From Streptomyces sp. NBC_00271 (GTDB lineage: Bacteria > Actinomycetota > Actinomycetes > Streptomycetales > Streptomycetaceae), in the NCBI RefSeq assembly GCF_036178845.1, contig NZ_CP108070.1:2480001-2544000 (forward strand): a stretch of 64,000 nucleotides of DNA, written 5' to 3'. The notes beneath the pieces were generated by a model, which was not told the DNA's origin, searched no databases, and was given only the letters and a program-made list of their open reading frames with translations. Positions 55,623 to 64,000 of the stretch are shown piece by piece. Within the stretch, counting starts at the first letter, position 1, and every line of letters starts with the position of its first letter. The position numbers and the translations under genes are program-made.

Positions 55623-56687
55623 ATGGCGACTTTGTGCAGACCTTCGGTCTCCGTGCCGGAATACGTGATCACGATGGAGGAGACGCTGGAGCTGGCTCGC
55701 TCCCGTCACGAGGACCACCCACAGCTGCCGTTGGCACTCCGACTGATCGAGAACACCGGTGTCCAAACCCGGCACATCGTGCAGCCCATCGAGGAGACGC
55801 TGAAACACCCGGGCTTCGAAGAACGCAACAAGGTCTACGAGAGTGAGGCCAAGGCCCGCGTCCCCGCCGTCATACAGCGGGCGCTGGATGACGCCGAGCT
55901 GCTCACCACCGACATCGACATGATCATCTACGTCTCGTGCACCGGGTTCATGATGCCCTCGCTCACGGCCTGGCTGATCAACTCGATGGACTTCAGCAGC
56001 GACACCCGACAGATACCCATAGCCCAGCTGGGCTGCGCGGCAGGCGGCGCCGCGATCAACCGGGCCCACGATTTCTGCACGGCGTACCCCGACGCCAACG
56101 CGCTGATCGTGGCCTGCGAGTTCTGCTCGCTCTGCTATCAGCCGACCGATCTCAGCGTCGGCTCGCTGCTCTGCAACGGCCTGTTCGGCGACGGCATCGC
56201 CGCCGCCGTCGTCCGCGGCAACGGCGGCACCGGCGTCCACCTGGAGCGCAACGGCTCCTACCTGGTCCCCAAGACCGAGGACTGGATCATGTACGACGTC
56301 CGCGCCACGGGCTTCCACTTCCTGCTGGACAAGAGGGTTCCCGGGACGATGGAACCACTCGCCCCCGCCCTCCACGCCCTCGCGCGACAGCATGACTGGG
56401 ACGCCTCCGACCTGGACTTCTACATCATCCACGCGGGCGGCCCCAGGATCCTCGACGACCTCAGCAAGTTCCTCGAGGTCCCGCCGGAGGCCTTCCGGTT
56501 CAGCCGGGCCACCCTCACCGAGTACGGGAACATCGCCAGCGCCGTCGTCCTGGACGCGCTGCGTCGGCTGTTCGACGAGGGCGGCGCCGAGCACTCCGCG
56601 CGCGGACTGCTCGCGGGCTTCGGCCCCGGCATCACCGCGGAAATGGCCCTGGGCCGCTGGCGCGACAGCAGCAACGAGACGGTGTGA
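55623..56687 (+). CDS. rppA: 1,3,6,8-tetrahydroxynaphthalene synthase (type III PKS)
   Basis: A 354-residue chalcone-synthase-like homodimer that condenses five malonyl-CoA into 1,3,6,8-tetrahydroxynaphthalene, the precursor of flaviolin and HPQ melanin. The catalytic triad is visible: Cys in IAQLGCAAGGAAINRA (about 138), His in FYIIHAGGPRILDD (about 270) and Asn in LTEYGNIASAVVLD (about 303). Length and the CACEFCSLCYQPT-like region fit RppA. The start is the ATG at 55623 without a strong ribosome site (AGAAGG nearby). The following P450 and cupin genes are overlapped into one operon. Confidence 0.95.
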   Translation: MATLCRPSVSVPEYVITMEETLELARSRHEDHPQLPLALRLIENTGVQTRHIVQPIEETLKHPGFEERNKVYESEAKARVPAVIQRALDDAELLTTDIDMIIYVSCTGFMMPSLTAWLINSMDFSSDTRQIPIAQLGCAAGGAAINRAHDFCTAYPDANALIVACEFCSLCYQPTDLSVGSLLCNGLFGDGIAAAVVRGNGGTGVHLERNGSYLVPKTEDWIMYDVRATGFHFLLDKRVPGTMEPLAPALHALARQHDWDASDLDFYIIHAGGPRILDDLSKFLEVPPEAFRFSRATLTEYGNIASAVVLDALRRLFDEGGAEHSARGLLAGFGPGITAEMALGRWRDSSNETV

Positions 56688-56692
56688 ACGGA

Positions 56693-57907
56693 ATGACCGA
56701 GAAGACGATGCCCGGGCCACTGCCGCCTGTCCGGCACTGGCCCGCCCTCGACCTGAAGGGCGTGGATTTCGACCCGGTCCTGACCGAGCTGATGCGCGAG
56801 GGACCGGTCACCCGGATCCAGCTGCCCAACGGCGAGGGATGGGCCTGGCTGGTGACCCGCCACGACGATGTGCGCTTGGTCGCCAACGACCCACGGTTCG
56901 GCCGCGAGGCGGTCATGGACCAGCCGGTCACCCGGCTCGCCCCGCACTTCATCCCGGCCCGCGGCGCGGTGGGCTTCCTGGACCCGCCCGACCACACCCG
57001 GCTGCGCCGCTCGGTGGCCGCGGCCTTCACGGCACGCGGGGTGGAACGGGTCCGCGACAAGGCCCGGCGCACGCTCGACAAGATGGTCGACGAGCTGCTG
57101 CGGGTCGGACCGCCCGCCGATCTCACCGAGGCGATCCTCACCCCCTTCCCCATCGCGGTCATCTGCGAGCTGATGGGCGTCCCGCCCGACGACCGGCGGG
57201 GCATGCACACCTGGACGCAGCTGATCCTGTCCTCCGCGCACGGCGCCGAGGTCAGCGAGAAGGCCAAGGACGAGATGGGCGCCTACTTCAGGAAGCTCAT
57301 CGGCGCCCGGAACGACAGCAGGGACGAGGACGTCACCTCGCTGCTGGGCGCCGCCGTGGGCCGGGACGAGATCGATCTGGAGCAGGCCGTCGGGCTCGCC
57401 GTCCTCCTCCAGATCGGCGGCGAGGCTGTCACGAACAACTGCGGGCAGATGCTCTACCTGCTCATGACCCGCCCGGCGCTGGCCGACCGGCTGCGCTCCG
57501 ACCCTCGGATCCGCCCCCAGGCCATCGACGAGCTGCTGCGCTACATCCCGCACCGCAACATGGTCGGCCTGTCGCGGATCGCGAGGGAGGACGTCGAGAT
57601 CAGGGGCGTGCTGATCCGGGCCGGCGATCCGGTCTACGTCTCGTACCTGGCCGCCAACCGCGACCCGGAGGTCTTCCCGGACCCCGAGCACGTCGACTTC
57701 GACCGCAGCCCCAATCCGCACGTGGCGTTCGGCTTCGGCCCGCACTACTGCCCGGGCGGGATGCTGGCCAGGCTGGAGTCGGAACTCCTGGTGGACGCAC
57801 TTCTGGACCGGCTGCCGGGGCTGCGGCTCGCCGTCCCCCCAAGTCAGGTCCCGTTCAGGAAAGGCGCGTTGATCCGTGGCCCCGAAGCTCTGCCCGTGAT
57901 GTGGTGA
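56693..57907 (+). CDS. CYP158-type P450 (flaviolin coupling)
   Basis: A 404-residue P450 with heme loop AFGFGPHYCPGGMLARLE (Cys near 348), K-helix ELLRYIPHRN and I-helix IGGEAVTNNCGQ, the latter characteristic of CYP158A enzymes. In S. coelicolor the enzyme joins flaviolin units into di- and trimers; in S. griseus P450mel forms hexahydroxyperylenequinone. RppA's stop overlaps a GTG at 56684; the ATG at 56693 gives the usual 404-residue length and is preferred. Second gene of the pigment operon. Confidence 0.9.
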   Translation: MTEKTMPGPLPPVRHWPALDLKGVDFDPVLTELMREGPVTRIQLPNGEGWAWLVTRHDDVRLVANDPRFGREAVMDQPVTRLAPHFIPARGAVGFLDPPDHTRLRRSVAAAFTARGVERVRDKARRTLDKMVDELLRVGPPADLTEAILTPFPIAVICELMGVPPDDRRGMHTWTQLILSSAHGAEVSEKAKDEMGAYFRKLIGARNDSRDEDVTSLLGAAVGRDEIDLEQAVGLAVLLQIGGEAVTNNCGQMLYLLMTRPALADRLRSDPRIRPQAIDELLRYIPHRNMVGLSRIAREDVEIRGVLIRAGDPVYVSYLAANRDPEVFPDPEHVDFDRSPNPHVAFGFGPHYCPGGMLARLESELLVDALLDRLPGLRLAVPPSQVPFRKGALIRGPEALPVMW

Positions 57908-58437
57908 GCGACCCGATGACCATGACCGAAGGACTCCTCGTACCACCGGGTCACGGCCGGATCGTGCAAACCCCCGCCCAGCACGTGACGTTCAAGGTGA
58001 CCGGCTCGCACTCGCGCACCGCGTCCACCTTCGAGGTGCTGGTACCGCCCGGGTTCGACGTGGGCGCCCATGTGCACACGCGCAGCGAGGAGCTGTTCTA
58101 CGTCCTCGAAGGCGAGCTGGACGTGCTCGCCTTCGAGCCCCGGATCCGGACCCCCGACAACTGGCAGAAGTGGGAGTCGAGTTCGGGCAACCGGGTGGTA
58201 CGGGCAACCCCGGGCACGGTCATCGTCGTGCCCCCGGGCTGTCCCCACGCCTTCTCCAACCCCACCGAGAACCAGGCGAAGATGTTCTTCCAGGCCTCCC
58301 CGCCCCCGGACCACGAGCGCTACTTCGAGGAGCTGCTCGAGATCCTGAGGGACGGGGGCCCGCCGGACCACGCGGCCATCGAGGAACTGAGGGCGAGGTA
58401 CGACATCGAGCAGCTCACCCCTCTGAAACTCCGGTGA
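57904..58437 (+). CDS. momA: cupin monooxygenase of the RppA operon
   Basis: A 177-residue cupin (GAHVHTRSEELFYVLEGELD, about 50-69; VVPPGCPHAFSNPTENQ, about 113-129). It corresponds in position and type to MomA/SCO1208, which oxidises tetrahydroxynaphthalene to the quinone flaviolin. The GTG at 57904 overlaps the P450 stop (GTGA); an in-frame ATG at 57916 is an alternative. With rppA and the P450 it completes the route to brown HPQ-type pigment. The symbol is inferred from operon position. Confidence 0.83.
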   Translation: MSDPMTMTEGLLVPPGHGRIVQTPAQHVTFKVTGSHSRTASTFEVLVPPGFDVGAHVHTRSEELFYVLEGELDVLAFEPRIRTPDNWQKWESSSGNRVVRATPGTVIVVPPGCPHAFSNPTENQAKMFFQASPPPDHERYFEELLEILRDGGPPDHAAIEELRARYDIEQLTPLKLR

Positions 58438-58453
58438 GCGCAGCGCGCAACCG

Positions 58454-59683
58454 CTACCGAATCGGCATCCCGGAAAGCGTCCGCGCGATCACCAGCCGCT
58501 GGATCTCGCTCGTCCCCTCGAAAATGGTGTAAATGGCTGCATCCCGGTGCATCCGCTCCACCGGATACTCACGGGTGTAGCCATTTCCACCCAGGATCTG
58601 GATCGCCTGACCGGTGACCTTCTTCGCCGTCTCGCTGGCGAACAACTTGGACATCGACCCCTCGGCCGCGGTGAACGGCTTCCCGTTGATCGCCATCCAC
58701 GAAGCCCGCCACACCAGCAGACGCGCGGCATCGATCGACGTACGCATGTCGGCGAGCTGGAACGCGACACCCTGATTGTCGATGATCGGACGCCCGAACT
58801 GCTCACGCGTCATCGCATAGTCGAGGGCGACCTCGTACGCGGCGCGGGCCGTGCCCACCGCCATGGCCCCGACGGCCGGACGCGACGCCTCGAACGTGGC
58901 CATCGCGGCGTTCTTCACCCGTTCGCCGCCGCCCGCCTTCGCGCGCTCCCGGGCGCGGGCCAGGCGTTCGTCCAGCTTCGCCTTGCCGCCGAGCAGGCAG
59001 GAACCGGGGATGCGAACGTTGTCGAGGACGACCTCGGCGGTGTGCGAGGCACGAATGCCGTGCTTCTTGAACTTCTGGCCCTGGGAGAGGCCCGGCGTGT
59101 TCGGCGGCACGATGAAGGAGGCGTGCCCCTTGGAGCCGAGGTCCGGGTCGACGACCGCGACGACGACATGGACGTTGGCGATACCACCGTTGGTCGCCCA
59201 GGTCTTGGTGCCGTTGAGCACCCACTCGTCCTTGGCCTCGTCATAGACGGCACGCGTGCGCATCGAGGCGACGTCGGAGCCGGCGTCGGGCTCGGAGGAG
59301 CAGAAGGCCGCGACCTTGACATCGTTGGCATCGCCGTACATCTGGGGGATCCAGGTGCCGATCTGCTCCTCGGTGCCGTTGGCGAGGACGCCCACGGCGG
59401 CGAGGCCGGTGCCGACGATCGACAGGGCGATGCCCGCGTCGCCCCAGAACAGCTCCTCCATGGCCATGGGTATGCCGAGACCGGTCGGGTCGAAGTACTG
59501 CTGGGCGTAGAAGTCCAGGGAGTAGATGCCGACCTTCGCGGCCTCCTGGATGACCGGCCAGGGAGTCTCCTCGCGCTCGTCCCACTCGGCGGCCGCGGGG
59601 CGGATCACATCGGCGGCGAACCCGTGGAGCCAGTCGCGGACCTCCCTCTGTTCGTCGTTGAGCTCCATGGTGAACTCGGCCAT
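58454..59683 (-). CDS. acyl-CoA dehydrogenase
   Basis: A 409-residue FAD-dependent acyl-CoA dehydrogenase: [20 protein letters not shown] (about 127), [20 protein letters not shown], and the catalytic Glu in [20 protein letters not shown] near the C terminus. All expected residues are present. It ends convergent to the cupin gene, and starts divergent from a TetR regulator across a gap with two palindromic sites, so induction by an acyl-CoA or fatty-acid signal is likely. Confidence 0.93.
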   Translation of the reverse strand: MAEFTMELNDEQREVRDWLHGFAADVIRPAAAEWDEREETPWPVIQEAAKVGIYSLDFYAQQYFDPTGLGIPMAMEELFWGDAGIALSIVGTGLAAVGVLANGTEEQIGTWIPQMYGDANDVKVAAFCSSEPDAGSDVASMRTRAVYDEAKDEWVLNGTKTWATNGGIANVHVVVAVVDPDLGSKGHASFIVPPNTPGLSQGQKFKKHGIRASHTAEVVLDNVRIPGSCLLGGKAKLDERLARARERAKAGGGERVKNAAMATFEASRPAVGAMAVGTARAAYEVALDYAMTREQFGRPIIDNQGVAFQLADMRTSIDAARLLVWRASWMAINGKPFTAAEGSMSKLFASETAKKVTGQAIQILGGNGYTREYPVERMHRDAAIYTIFEGTSEIQRLVIARTLSGMPIR

Positions 59684-59708
59684 GTCCCCTCCAGCACTGC
59701 ACTAAAGT

Positions 59709-59749
59709 GTTACTTGCGGTAACTGGAGTCTGTTACTGATCAGTAGTAA
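59709..59749. promoter_or_regulatory. two TetR operators between acyl-CoA dehydrogenase and tetR
   Basis: GTTACTTGCGGTAAC (59709-59723) is a 5-5-5 inverted repeat. TTACTGATCAGTAGTAA (59733-59749) holds the perfect palindrome ACTGATCAGT (59735-59744). A related half-site, AGTGTTACTTTGCG, lies about 55 bases before the tetR start. Confidence 0.7.
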
Positions 59750-59852
59750 AAGTCAACTCCCACGTTCCGCTCGGCAGCCCGTTCGATACGCATGGGCCGA
59801 TGAGTGTTACTTTGCGCAGGCGTCACCGAATCACCACGGGTGGGGAGAGATC

Positions 59853-60497
59853 ATGGACACCACACAGCGAACCGATCAGCAGAGGTCCGCCGACCGCCGC
59901 CGGCGCGAGCTGCTGGAGGCCGCCGACAGAGTGGTGCTCCGCGACGGCCCCGGGGCCTCGATGAACGCCATCGCCGCCGAGGCGGGCATCACCAAGCCGA
60001 TCCTGTACCGCCACTTCGGCGACAAGGGTGGACTCTACGCGGCCCTGGCCAAGCGGCACACCGACGCCCTCCTCGGAGCGCTGCGGGCCGCGTTGGACGC
60101 GCCCGCGGAGCGCCGGGAGCGGGTGGAGGCCACGCTCGACACGTATCTCGCGGCCATCGAGGCGCACCCTCAGGTCTACCGCTTCCTGATGCACCCCACG
60201 GAGGGCGCCTCGTCCGCCGACCAGGGCTTCGACCTGGGCAAGCACTCCGCACCGCTGCTGCGCCGCATGGGCGAGGAGTTGGCCGAGGTCATCGAGGAAC
60301 GGGTGGATCTCGGACCGGGCAGTCAGCAGCTGGCGCGGGTGTGGGGGCACGGGATCGTCGGCATGATGCATGCCGCCGGGGACTGGTGGCTCGGTGAGCA
60401 GCCCTGCTCCCGGGCCGAGTTGGTACGGAGTCTGGCCGACCTGCTGTGGGGCCGACTGGCCGCGGCCGGCGATCGTGTCGGGGGTCCTGGGTTCTGA
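59853..60497 (+). CDS. TetR-family regulator of fatty-acid genes
   Basis: A 214-residue TetR regulator: HTH at about 18-60 (RRRELLEAADRVVLRDGPGA, AIAAEAGITKPILYRHFGDK), ligand domain behind it (VWGHGIVGMMHAAGDWWLGE). The domain resembles FadR/KstR-like acyl-CoA-responsive TetR proteins. Its divergent neighbour is an acyl-CoA dehydrogenase, and both share the palindromic gap. Start ATG 59853 behind GGGGAGAG. Confidence 0.85.
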   Translation: MDTTQRTDQQRSADRRRRELLEAADRVVLRDGPGASMNAIAAEAGITKPILYRHFGDKGGLYAALAKRHTDALLGALRAALDAPAERRERVEATLDTYLAAIEAHPQVYRFLMHPTEGASSADQGFDLGKHSAPLLRRMGEELAEVIEERVDLGPGSQQLARVWGHGIVGMMHAAGDWWLGEQPCSRAELVRSLADLLWGRLAAAGDRVGGPGF

Positions 60498-60533
60498 GGT
60501 CGGGTGTCGGCCGCGAGTTGCTTTCGGCTGAGC

Positions 60534-60579
60534 GCGCAGTTCCCCGCGCCCCTGCTTTCAGGGGCGCGGGGAACTGCGC
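60534..60579. repeat. 21-bp perfect palindrome, interspersed Streptomyces-type repeat
   Basis: GCGCAGTTCCCCGCGCCCCT plus one further base (60534-60554) pairs perfectly with 60559-60579 around CTTT. This sequence is a common intergenic repeat in Streptomyces. It sits between two convergent genes and should terminate both. Confidence 0.85.
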
Positions 60580-60616
60580 GACCAGCCACGAACAACCCGC
60601 AGCCGCCCGACACAGC

Positions 60617-61156
60617 TCAGCGCCCCCAAGACGCCCGCGCCGCCTGCCTCATCACCCGGCGCCGGCGCCACCCACTCAACCGGTCCACGTACAGACCACC
60701 CTCCAGGTGGTCGTACTCGTGCTGCAGACACCGGGCGAACCACCCCGTGCCCTGCACCGACACCGGCTCCCCGTCCACCGTGAAACCCTCGACCACGGCG
60801 TGGTCGTACCGCTCCGTCCCCGCTTCCAGGCCGGGCAGGGAGAGACAGCCCTCCGGCCCGCGCAGCACCACTCCGTCCGCCTCGACGAGACGGGGGTTCA
60901 CCACGTGTCCCAGATGGCGGACGTCCTCGTCGTCCGGGCAGTCGTACACGAAGACCCGCGACGCGACGCCGACCTGGTTCGCGGCGAGGCCGACGCCCTG
61001 GGCGGCGTACATCGTCGCGAACATGTCCTCGACGAGTCGGGCGAGTTCGGGACCGAAGTCCGTGACGTCTTCACACGGTGTGTGCAGAACGGGGTCGCCG
61101 AGCAGAGTCACCGGCCGGACGCGCCCTCGGGTGCCGGGGATGGAGCCGTGTCGCAT
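60617..61156 (-). CDS. def: peptide deformylase
   Basis: A 179-residue metallo-deformylase that removes the N-formyl group from new proteins. All three motifs are intact: [10 protein letters not shown] (about 54), EGCLSLPG (about 105) and the metal-binding QHEYDHLEG (about 147). The open frame extends to 61261, but the ATG at 61156 fits the family N terminus ([17 protein letters not shown]) best. Streptomyces have several paralogues; this one is divergent from murT. Confidence 0.93.
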   Translation of the reverse strand: MRHGSIPGTRGRVRPVTLLGDPVLHTPCEDVTDFGPELARLVEDMFATMYAAQGVGLAANQVGVASRVFVYDCPDDEDVRHLGHVVNPRLVEADGVVLRGPEGCLSLPGLEAGTERYDHAVVEGFTVDGEPVSVQGTGWFARCLQHEYDHLEGGLYVDRLSGWRRRRVMRQAARASWGR

Positions 61157-61310
61157 GGCGGCAAGGGTACGGTCCTCATGGGCGCGCGCATGTCGCGCGG
61201 GCACCGTGGAGGTGCCGCGATTCGGGCACGTGAGTGGATCTCGATAGGCTGAGGCCCACACGGTGCCGGGGGCTCAGGCGCGGCGCGTACGCAAGGAGGA
61301 TCGAGAAACG

Positions 61311-62549
61311 ATGTCAGGCAACTCGGACCCGCTGACGCCGCGGGCCAAGCTGGCCGTGACGGCGGGCAAGGCGGCGGCGGCCGTCTCGCGGGCCGCCGGA
61401 CGCGGCAGCGGATCGGTGATCGGCGGCCGGGTGGCACTCAAGCTCGACCCCGATCTGCTGGCCAGGCTCGCCACCCACCTGGACGTGATCCTGGTGTCGG
61501 CGACCAACGGCAAGACCACGACCACCCGGCTGATCGCAGAGGCGCTGCGCGCCGCGGGCCCGGTCGTGTCCAACGCGCTGGGCGCCAACATGCCGGCCGG
61601 TATCACCTCGGCTCTCGCCGGGGGTTCGGACGCGAAGTTCGCGGTCATCGAGGTCGACGAGAAGTACCTCGCGGGTGTCGCCCGCGACACCGACCCGAAG
61701 TGCATCGCCCTGCTCAACCTCTCCCGCGACCAGCTCGACCGGGCCGCCGAGACCCGGATGATGGCCGAGCACTGGCGCGAGGGCCTGGCCGGTTCCAAGG
61801 CCGTCGTGGTCGCCAACGCCGACGACCCGCTCGTCGTGTGGGCCGCTTCCTCCTCGCCGAACGTCATGTGGGTGGCGGCCGGTCAGATGTGGAAGGACGA
61901 CGCCTGGTCCTGCCCGTCCTGCGGCGGTGTGATGCAGCGCCCCGGCGACGACTGGTTCTGCGGCGACTGCGGCTTCCGCCGTCCGACGCCGACCTGGGCG
62001 CTGTCCGGGGACCACGTCCTCGACCCGCACGGCTCCGCGTGGCCGATCCACCTCCAGCTGCCCGGCCGGGCCAACAAGGCGAACGCCGCCTCGTCGGCCG
62101 CCGTCGCGGCGGTCTTCGGGGTGCCCCCGCAGGTCGCCCTGGAGCGCATGTACCAGGTGCAGGCGGTCGCCGGACGCTACGACGTGGTGCAGTTCATGCA
62201 GCGCGACCTGCGTCTGCTGCTCGCCAAGAACCCCGCGGGCTGGCTCGAGACGTTCTCCCTGATCGACCCTCCGCCGACCCCGGTCATCCTGTCCGTGAAC
62301 GCGCGGGGCGCCGACGGTACCGACACCTCCTGGCTGTGGGACGTCGACTACACCCGTCTGACCGGGCACCCCATCTTCGTGCTCGGCGACCGCAAGCTCG
62401 ACCTCGCCGTGCGTCTCGAGGTCGCCAACCAGTCCTTCCAGGTCTGCGAGAACCTCGACCAGGCGGTGCAGCTCGCCCCGCCCGGTCGCATCGAGGTCAT
62501 CGCGAACTACACCGCATTCCAGGATTTGAGGCGTCGTGTCGGCAACTGA
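61311..62549 (+). CDS. murT: lipid II isoglutaminyl synthase subunit MurT
   Basis: A 412-residue Mur-ligase-family protein that with GatD amidates D-Glu of lipid II to D-isoglutamine. It shows the ATP loop SATNGKTTTTRLIAEALR (about 63-80), SNALGANMPAGITSAL, a zinc ribbon with CPSCGG and CGDCG (about 203-225), and a C-terminal DUF1727 domain (VIANYTAFQDLRRRV). Typical start behind AAGGAGGA. GatD follows 22 bases later. Confidence 0.95.
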   Translation: MSGNSDPLTPRAKLAVTAGKAAAAVSRAAGRGSGSVIGGRVALKLDPDLLARLATHLDVILVSATNGKTTTTRLIAEALRAAGPVVSNALGANMPAGITSALAGGSDAKFAVIEVDEKYLAGVARDTDPKCIALLNLSRDQLDRAAETRMMAEHWREGLAGSKAVVVANADDPLVVWAASSSPNVMWVAAGQMWKDDAWSCPSCGGVMQRPGDDWFCGDCGFRRPTPTWALSGDHVLDPHGSAWPIHLQLPGRANKANAASSAAVAAVFGVPPQVALERMYQVQAVAGRYDVVQFMQRDLRLLLAKNPAGWLETFSLIDPPPTPVILSVNARGADGTDTSWLWDVDYTRLTGHPIFVLGDRKLDLAVRLEVANQSFQVCENLDQAVQLAPPGRIEVIANYTAFQDLRRRVGN

Positions 62550-62571
62550 GCAGCCACGGAGGACCAAGAGA

Positions 62572-63300
62572 ATGAGTGACAACAGCCTGCGCCTGGTGTG
62601 GATCTACCCGGACCTGCTGAGCACCTACGGCGACCAGGGCAACGCCCTCGTCGTGGAGCGCCGGGCCCGCCAGCGCGGTCTCGACGTCGCCCGTCTCGAC
62701 GTACGCAGCGACCAGCCGATCCCGACCTCCGGCGACATCTATCTGATCGGCGGCGGCGAGGACCGGCCGCAGCGGCTCGCCGCGGAGCGTCTGCGCCGCG
62801 ACGGCGGTCTGCACCGCGCGGTGGGCAACGGCGCGATCGTCTTCTCGGTCTGCGCCGGCTACCAGATCCTCGGCCACGAGTTCATCAACGACCTCGGGCA
62901 GCGCGAGCCCGGCCTCGGCCTGCTCGACGTGGTCTCGGTGCGCGGCGAGGGCGAGCGGTGCGTCGGCGACGTACTCGGAGACATCGACCCGCGGCTGGGC
63001 CTGCCGCAGCTGACCGGCTTCGAGAACCACCAGGGCGTCACCCACCTCGGCCCCACCGCGCGTCCGTTCGCGCAGGTGCGGCTCGGCAAGGGCAACGGCA
63101 CCGGCGACGGCACCGAGGGCGCGTACAACGACACGGTCTTCGGCACGTACATGCACGGGCCCGTGCTCGCCCGCAACCCGCAGATCGCGGACCTGCTGCT
63201 GAAGCTGGCGCTCGACGTGAACGCGCTGCCGCCGATCGACGACCGCTGGTACGAGGCGCTCCGGGGCGAGCGCATCTCCGCGGCGCAGCAGCCCGCCTGA
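62572..63300 (+). CDS. gatD: lipid II isoglutaminyl synthase glutaminase GatD
   Basis: A 242-residue class I glutamine amidotransferase-like subunit that supplies ammonia to MurT. Catalytic Cys in VFSVCAGYQILGHEFIND (about 94) and His in GTYMHGPVLARNPQIAD (about 189) are visible. GGAGG precedes the ATG. Cotranscribed with murT; a clear hairpin follows. Confidence 0.95.
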   Translation: MSDNSLRLVWIYPDLLSTYGDQGNALVVERRARQRGLDVARLDVRSDQPIPTSGDIYLIGGGEDRPQRLAAERLRRDGGLHRAVGNGAIVFSVCAGYQILGHEFINDLGQREPGLGLLDVVSVRGEGERCVGDVLGDIDPRLGLPQLTGFENHQGVTHLGPTARPFAQVRLGKGNGTGDGTEGAYNDTVFGTYMHGPVLARNPQIADLLLKLALDVNALPPIDDRWYEALRGERISAAQQPA

Positions 63301-63340
63301 ACGGTCGGCCAACAACGGACAAACGGTACGGGATGTCCAC

Positions 63341-63374
63341 AGGGCGCGCTCGAGGGATACCTCAAGCGCGCCCT
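63341..63374 (+). terminator. terminator of murT-gatD
   Basis: AGGGCGCGCTCGAG (63341-63354) and 63361-63374 pair at 13 of 14 positions around GGATAC, 40 bases after gatD. Confidence 0.8.
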
Positions 63375-63559
63375 AGGCGTATCCGGCACGGTGTACCCAG
63401 GTCGGGCCCGCTTGACCAGGTGTCCGCTCACTTGTGCGGCCGCGTCCACCAGGCGGACGCCCGCTACGGCACCACCCCGTCCCGCCGGTAGGGTGACCGG
63501 GATTCCAGCCGGACAGCGTGGTCCGGTACCCGGCCCACGTTGAGAAGGTATTTCGGGCT

Positions 63560-64000
63560 ATGCGCATTGGTGTCCTCACGTCCGGCGGCGACTGCCCCGG
63601 CCTGAACGCCGTCATCCGGTCCGTCGTGCACCGCGCCGTCGTCGACCACGGCGACGAGGTCATCGGCTTCCGGGACGGCTGGAAGGGGCTTTTGGAGTGC
63701 GACTACCTGAAGCTCGACCTCGACGCGGTGAGCGGCATCCTGGCTCGCGGCGGCACGATCCTCGGCTCCTCCCGGGTCCAGCCCGCGCAGCTGCGTGACG
63801 GCGTGGAGCGGGCCAAGGGCCATGTCGAGGAGCTCGGCCTCGACGCGATCATCCCGATCGGCGGCGAGGGCACGCTGAAGGCGGCCCGGCTGCTCTCGGA
63901 CAACGGTCTGCCGATCGTCGGCGTGCCGAAGACCATCGACAACGACATCGCCGTCACGGACGTGACCTTCGGCTTCGACACGGCCGTCGGCGTCGCGACC
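63560..64000 (+). CDS. pfkA: ATP-dependent 6-phosphofructokinase (partial)
   Basis: The first 147 codons of a group A phosphofructokinase that makes fructose 1,6-bisphosphate. Visible are the ATP site MRIGVLTSGGDCPGLNAVIR (1-20), LGSSRVQP, the Gly-rich IPIGGEGTLKAARLL (about 98-112) and the catalytic PKTIDNDIAVTDVTFGFDTA (about 123-142). The gene runs off the window edge. The GDCPGLN and GGEGTL motifs place it with the actinobacterial long form (GEG where E. coli has GDG). Confidence 0.93.
   Translation, partial: MRIGVLTSGGDCPGLNAVIRSVVHRAVVDHGDEVIGFRDGWKGLLECDYLKLDLDAVSGILARGGTILGSSRVQPAQLRDGVERAKGHVEELGLDAIIPIGGEGTLKAARLLSDNGLPIVGVPKTIDNDIAVTDVTFGFDTAVGVAT

Overview
The window is a very GC-rich actinobacterial chromosome segment, almost certainly Streptomyces. 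The evidence is GC-biased third codon positions, GTG starts, many four-base ATGA/GTGA gene overlaps, and actinobacterial gene families (MurT/GatD, RppA, DUF6213, a SNF2 helicase with a SWIM partner). From memory, the conserved parts match the order around SCO1169-SCO1214 of S. coelicolor (xylA/xylB, amidase, aldehyde dehydrogenase, DNA ligase, rppA-P450-cupin, pfkA). The window starts in non-coding DNA and ends inside a phosphofructokinase gene.

1-10.5 kb is accessory and decaying. It has an MFS exporter, then a minus-strand run of a tandem SnoaL-fold protein, a MoaF-like protein, a heavily deleted HpgT-type aminotransferase and a LuxR/LAL regulator broken by a frameshift and an in-frame amber codon. 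An intact AraC regulator is divergent to this run. Next come an internally deleted IS5-type element with inverted repeats and a 3-bp target duplication, a small excisionase-like gene and a broken tyrosine integrase, which look like remains of an integrative element.

10.5-30.5 kb is mostly conserved: small hypotheticals, a desaturase, the SNF2-SWIM pair, a secreted phytase-like protein, the xylose module (xylA divergent from xylB-xylR with a likely XylR operator between), an amino-acid permease/amidase operon, a secreted amidase, and a GAF regulator beside an acetaldehyde-type dehydrogenase.

30.5-43 kb is a variable island. Its most interesting content is a 32-codon gene for a Tyr/Trp/His-rich peptide, followed by a strong hairpin and a lone cytochrome P450. 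This has the layout of a minimal P450-modified RiPP locus. The island also holds a remnant lipoprotein/DUF6529 pair, a TetR-controlled cupin/hydrolase/MFS operon with palindromic operators, a Ser/Thr kinase, and a HupE/DUF3500 pair in which the DUF3500 gene is frameshifted.

43-64 kb returns to core genes: DUF779, a phosphodiester glycosidase, a phospholipase-like protein, a quinone reductase plus two acyl-CoA dehydrogenases, an XRE-cupin regulator divergent from a thioredoxin-reductase-like protein, DNA ligase-Nudix, a semialdehyde dehydrogenase preceded by four direct repeats, a TenA-like protein, the rppA-P450-cupin pigment operon preceded by three 17-bp-period repeats, an acyl-CoA dehydrogenase divergent from its probable TetR regulator, peptide deformylase, murT-gatD and the start of pfkA. 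No rRNA, tRNA or CRISPR array was recognised.
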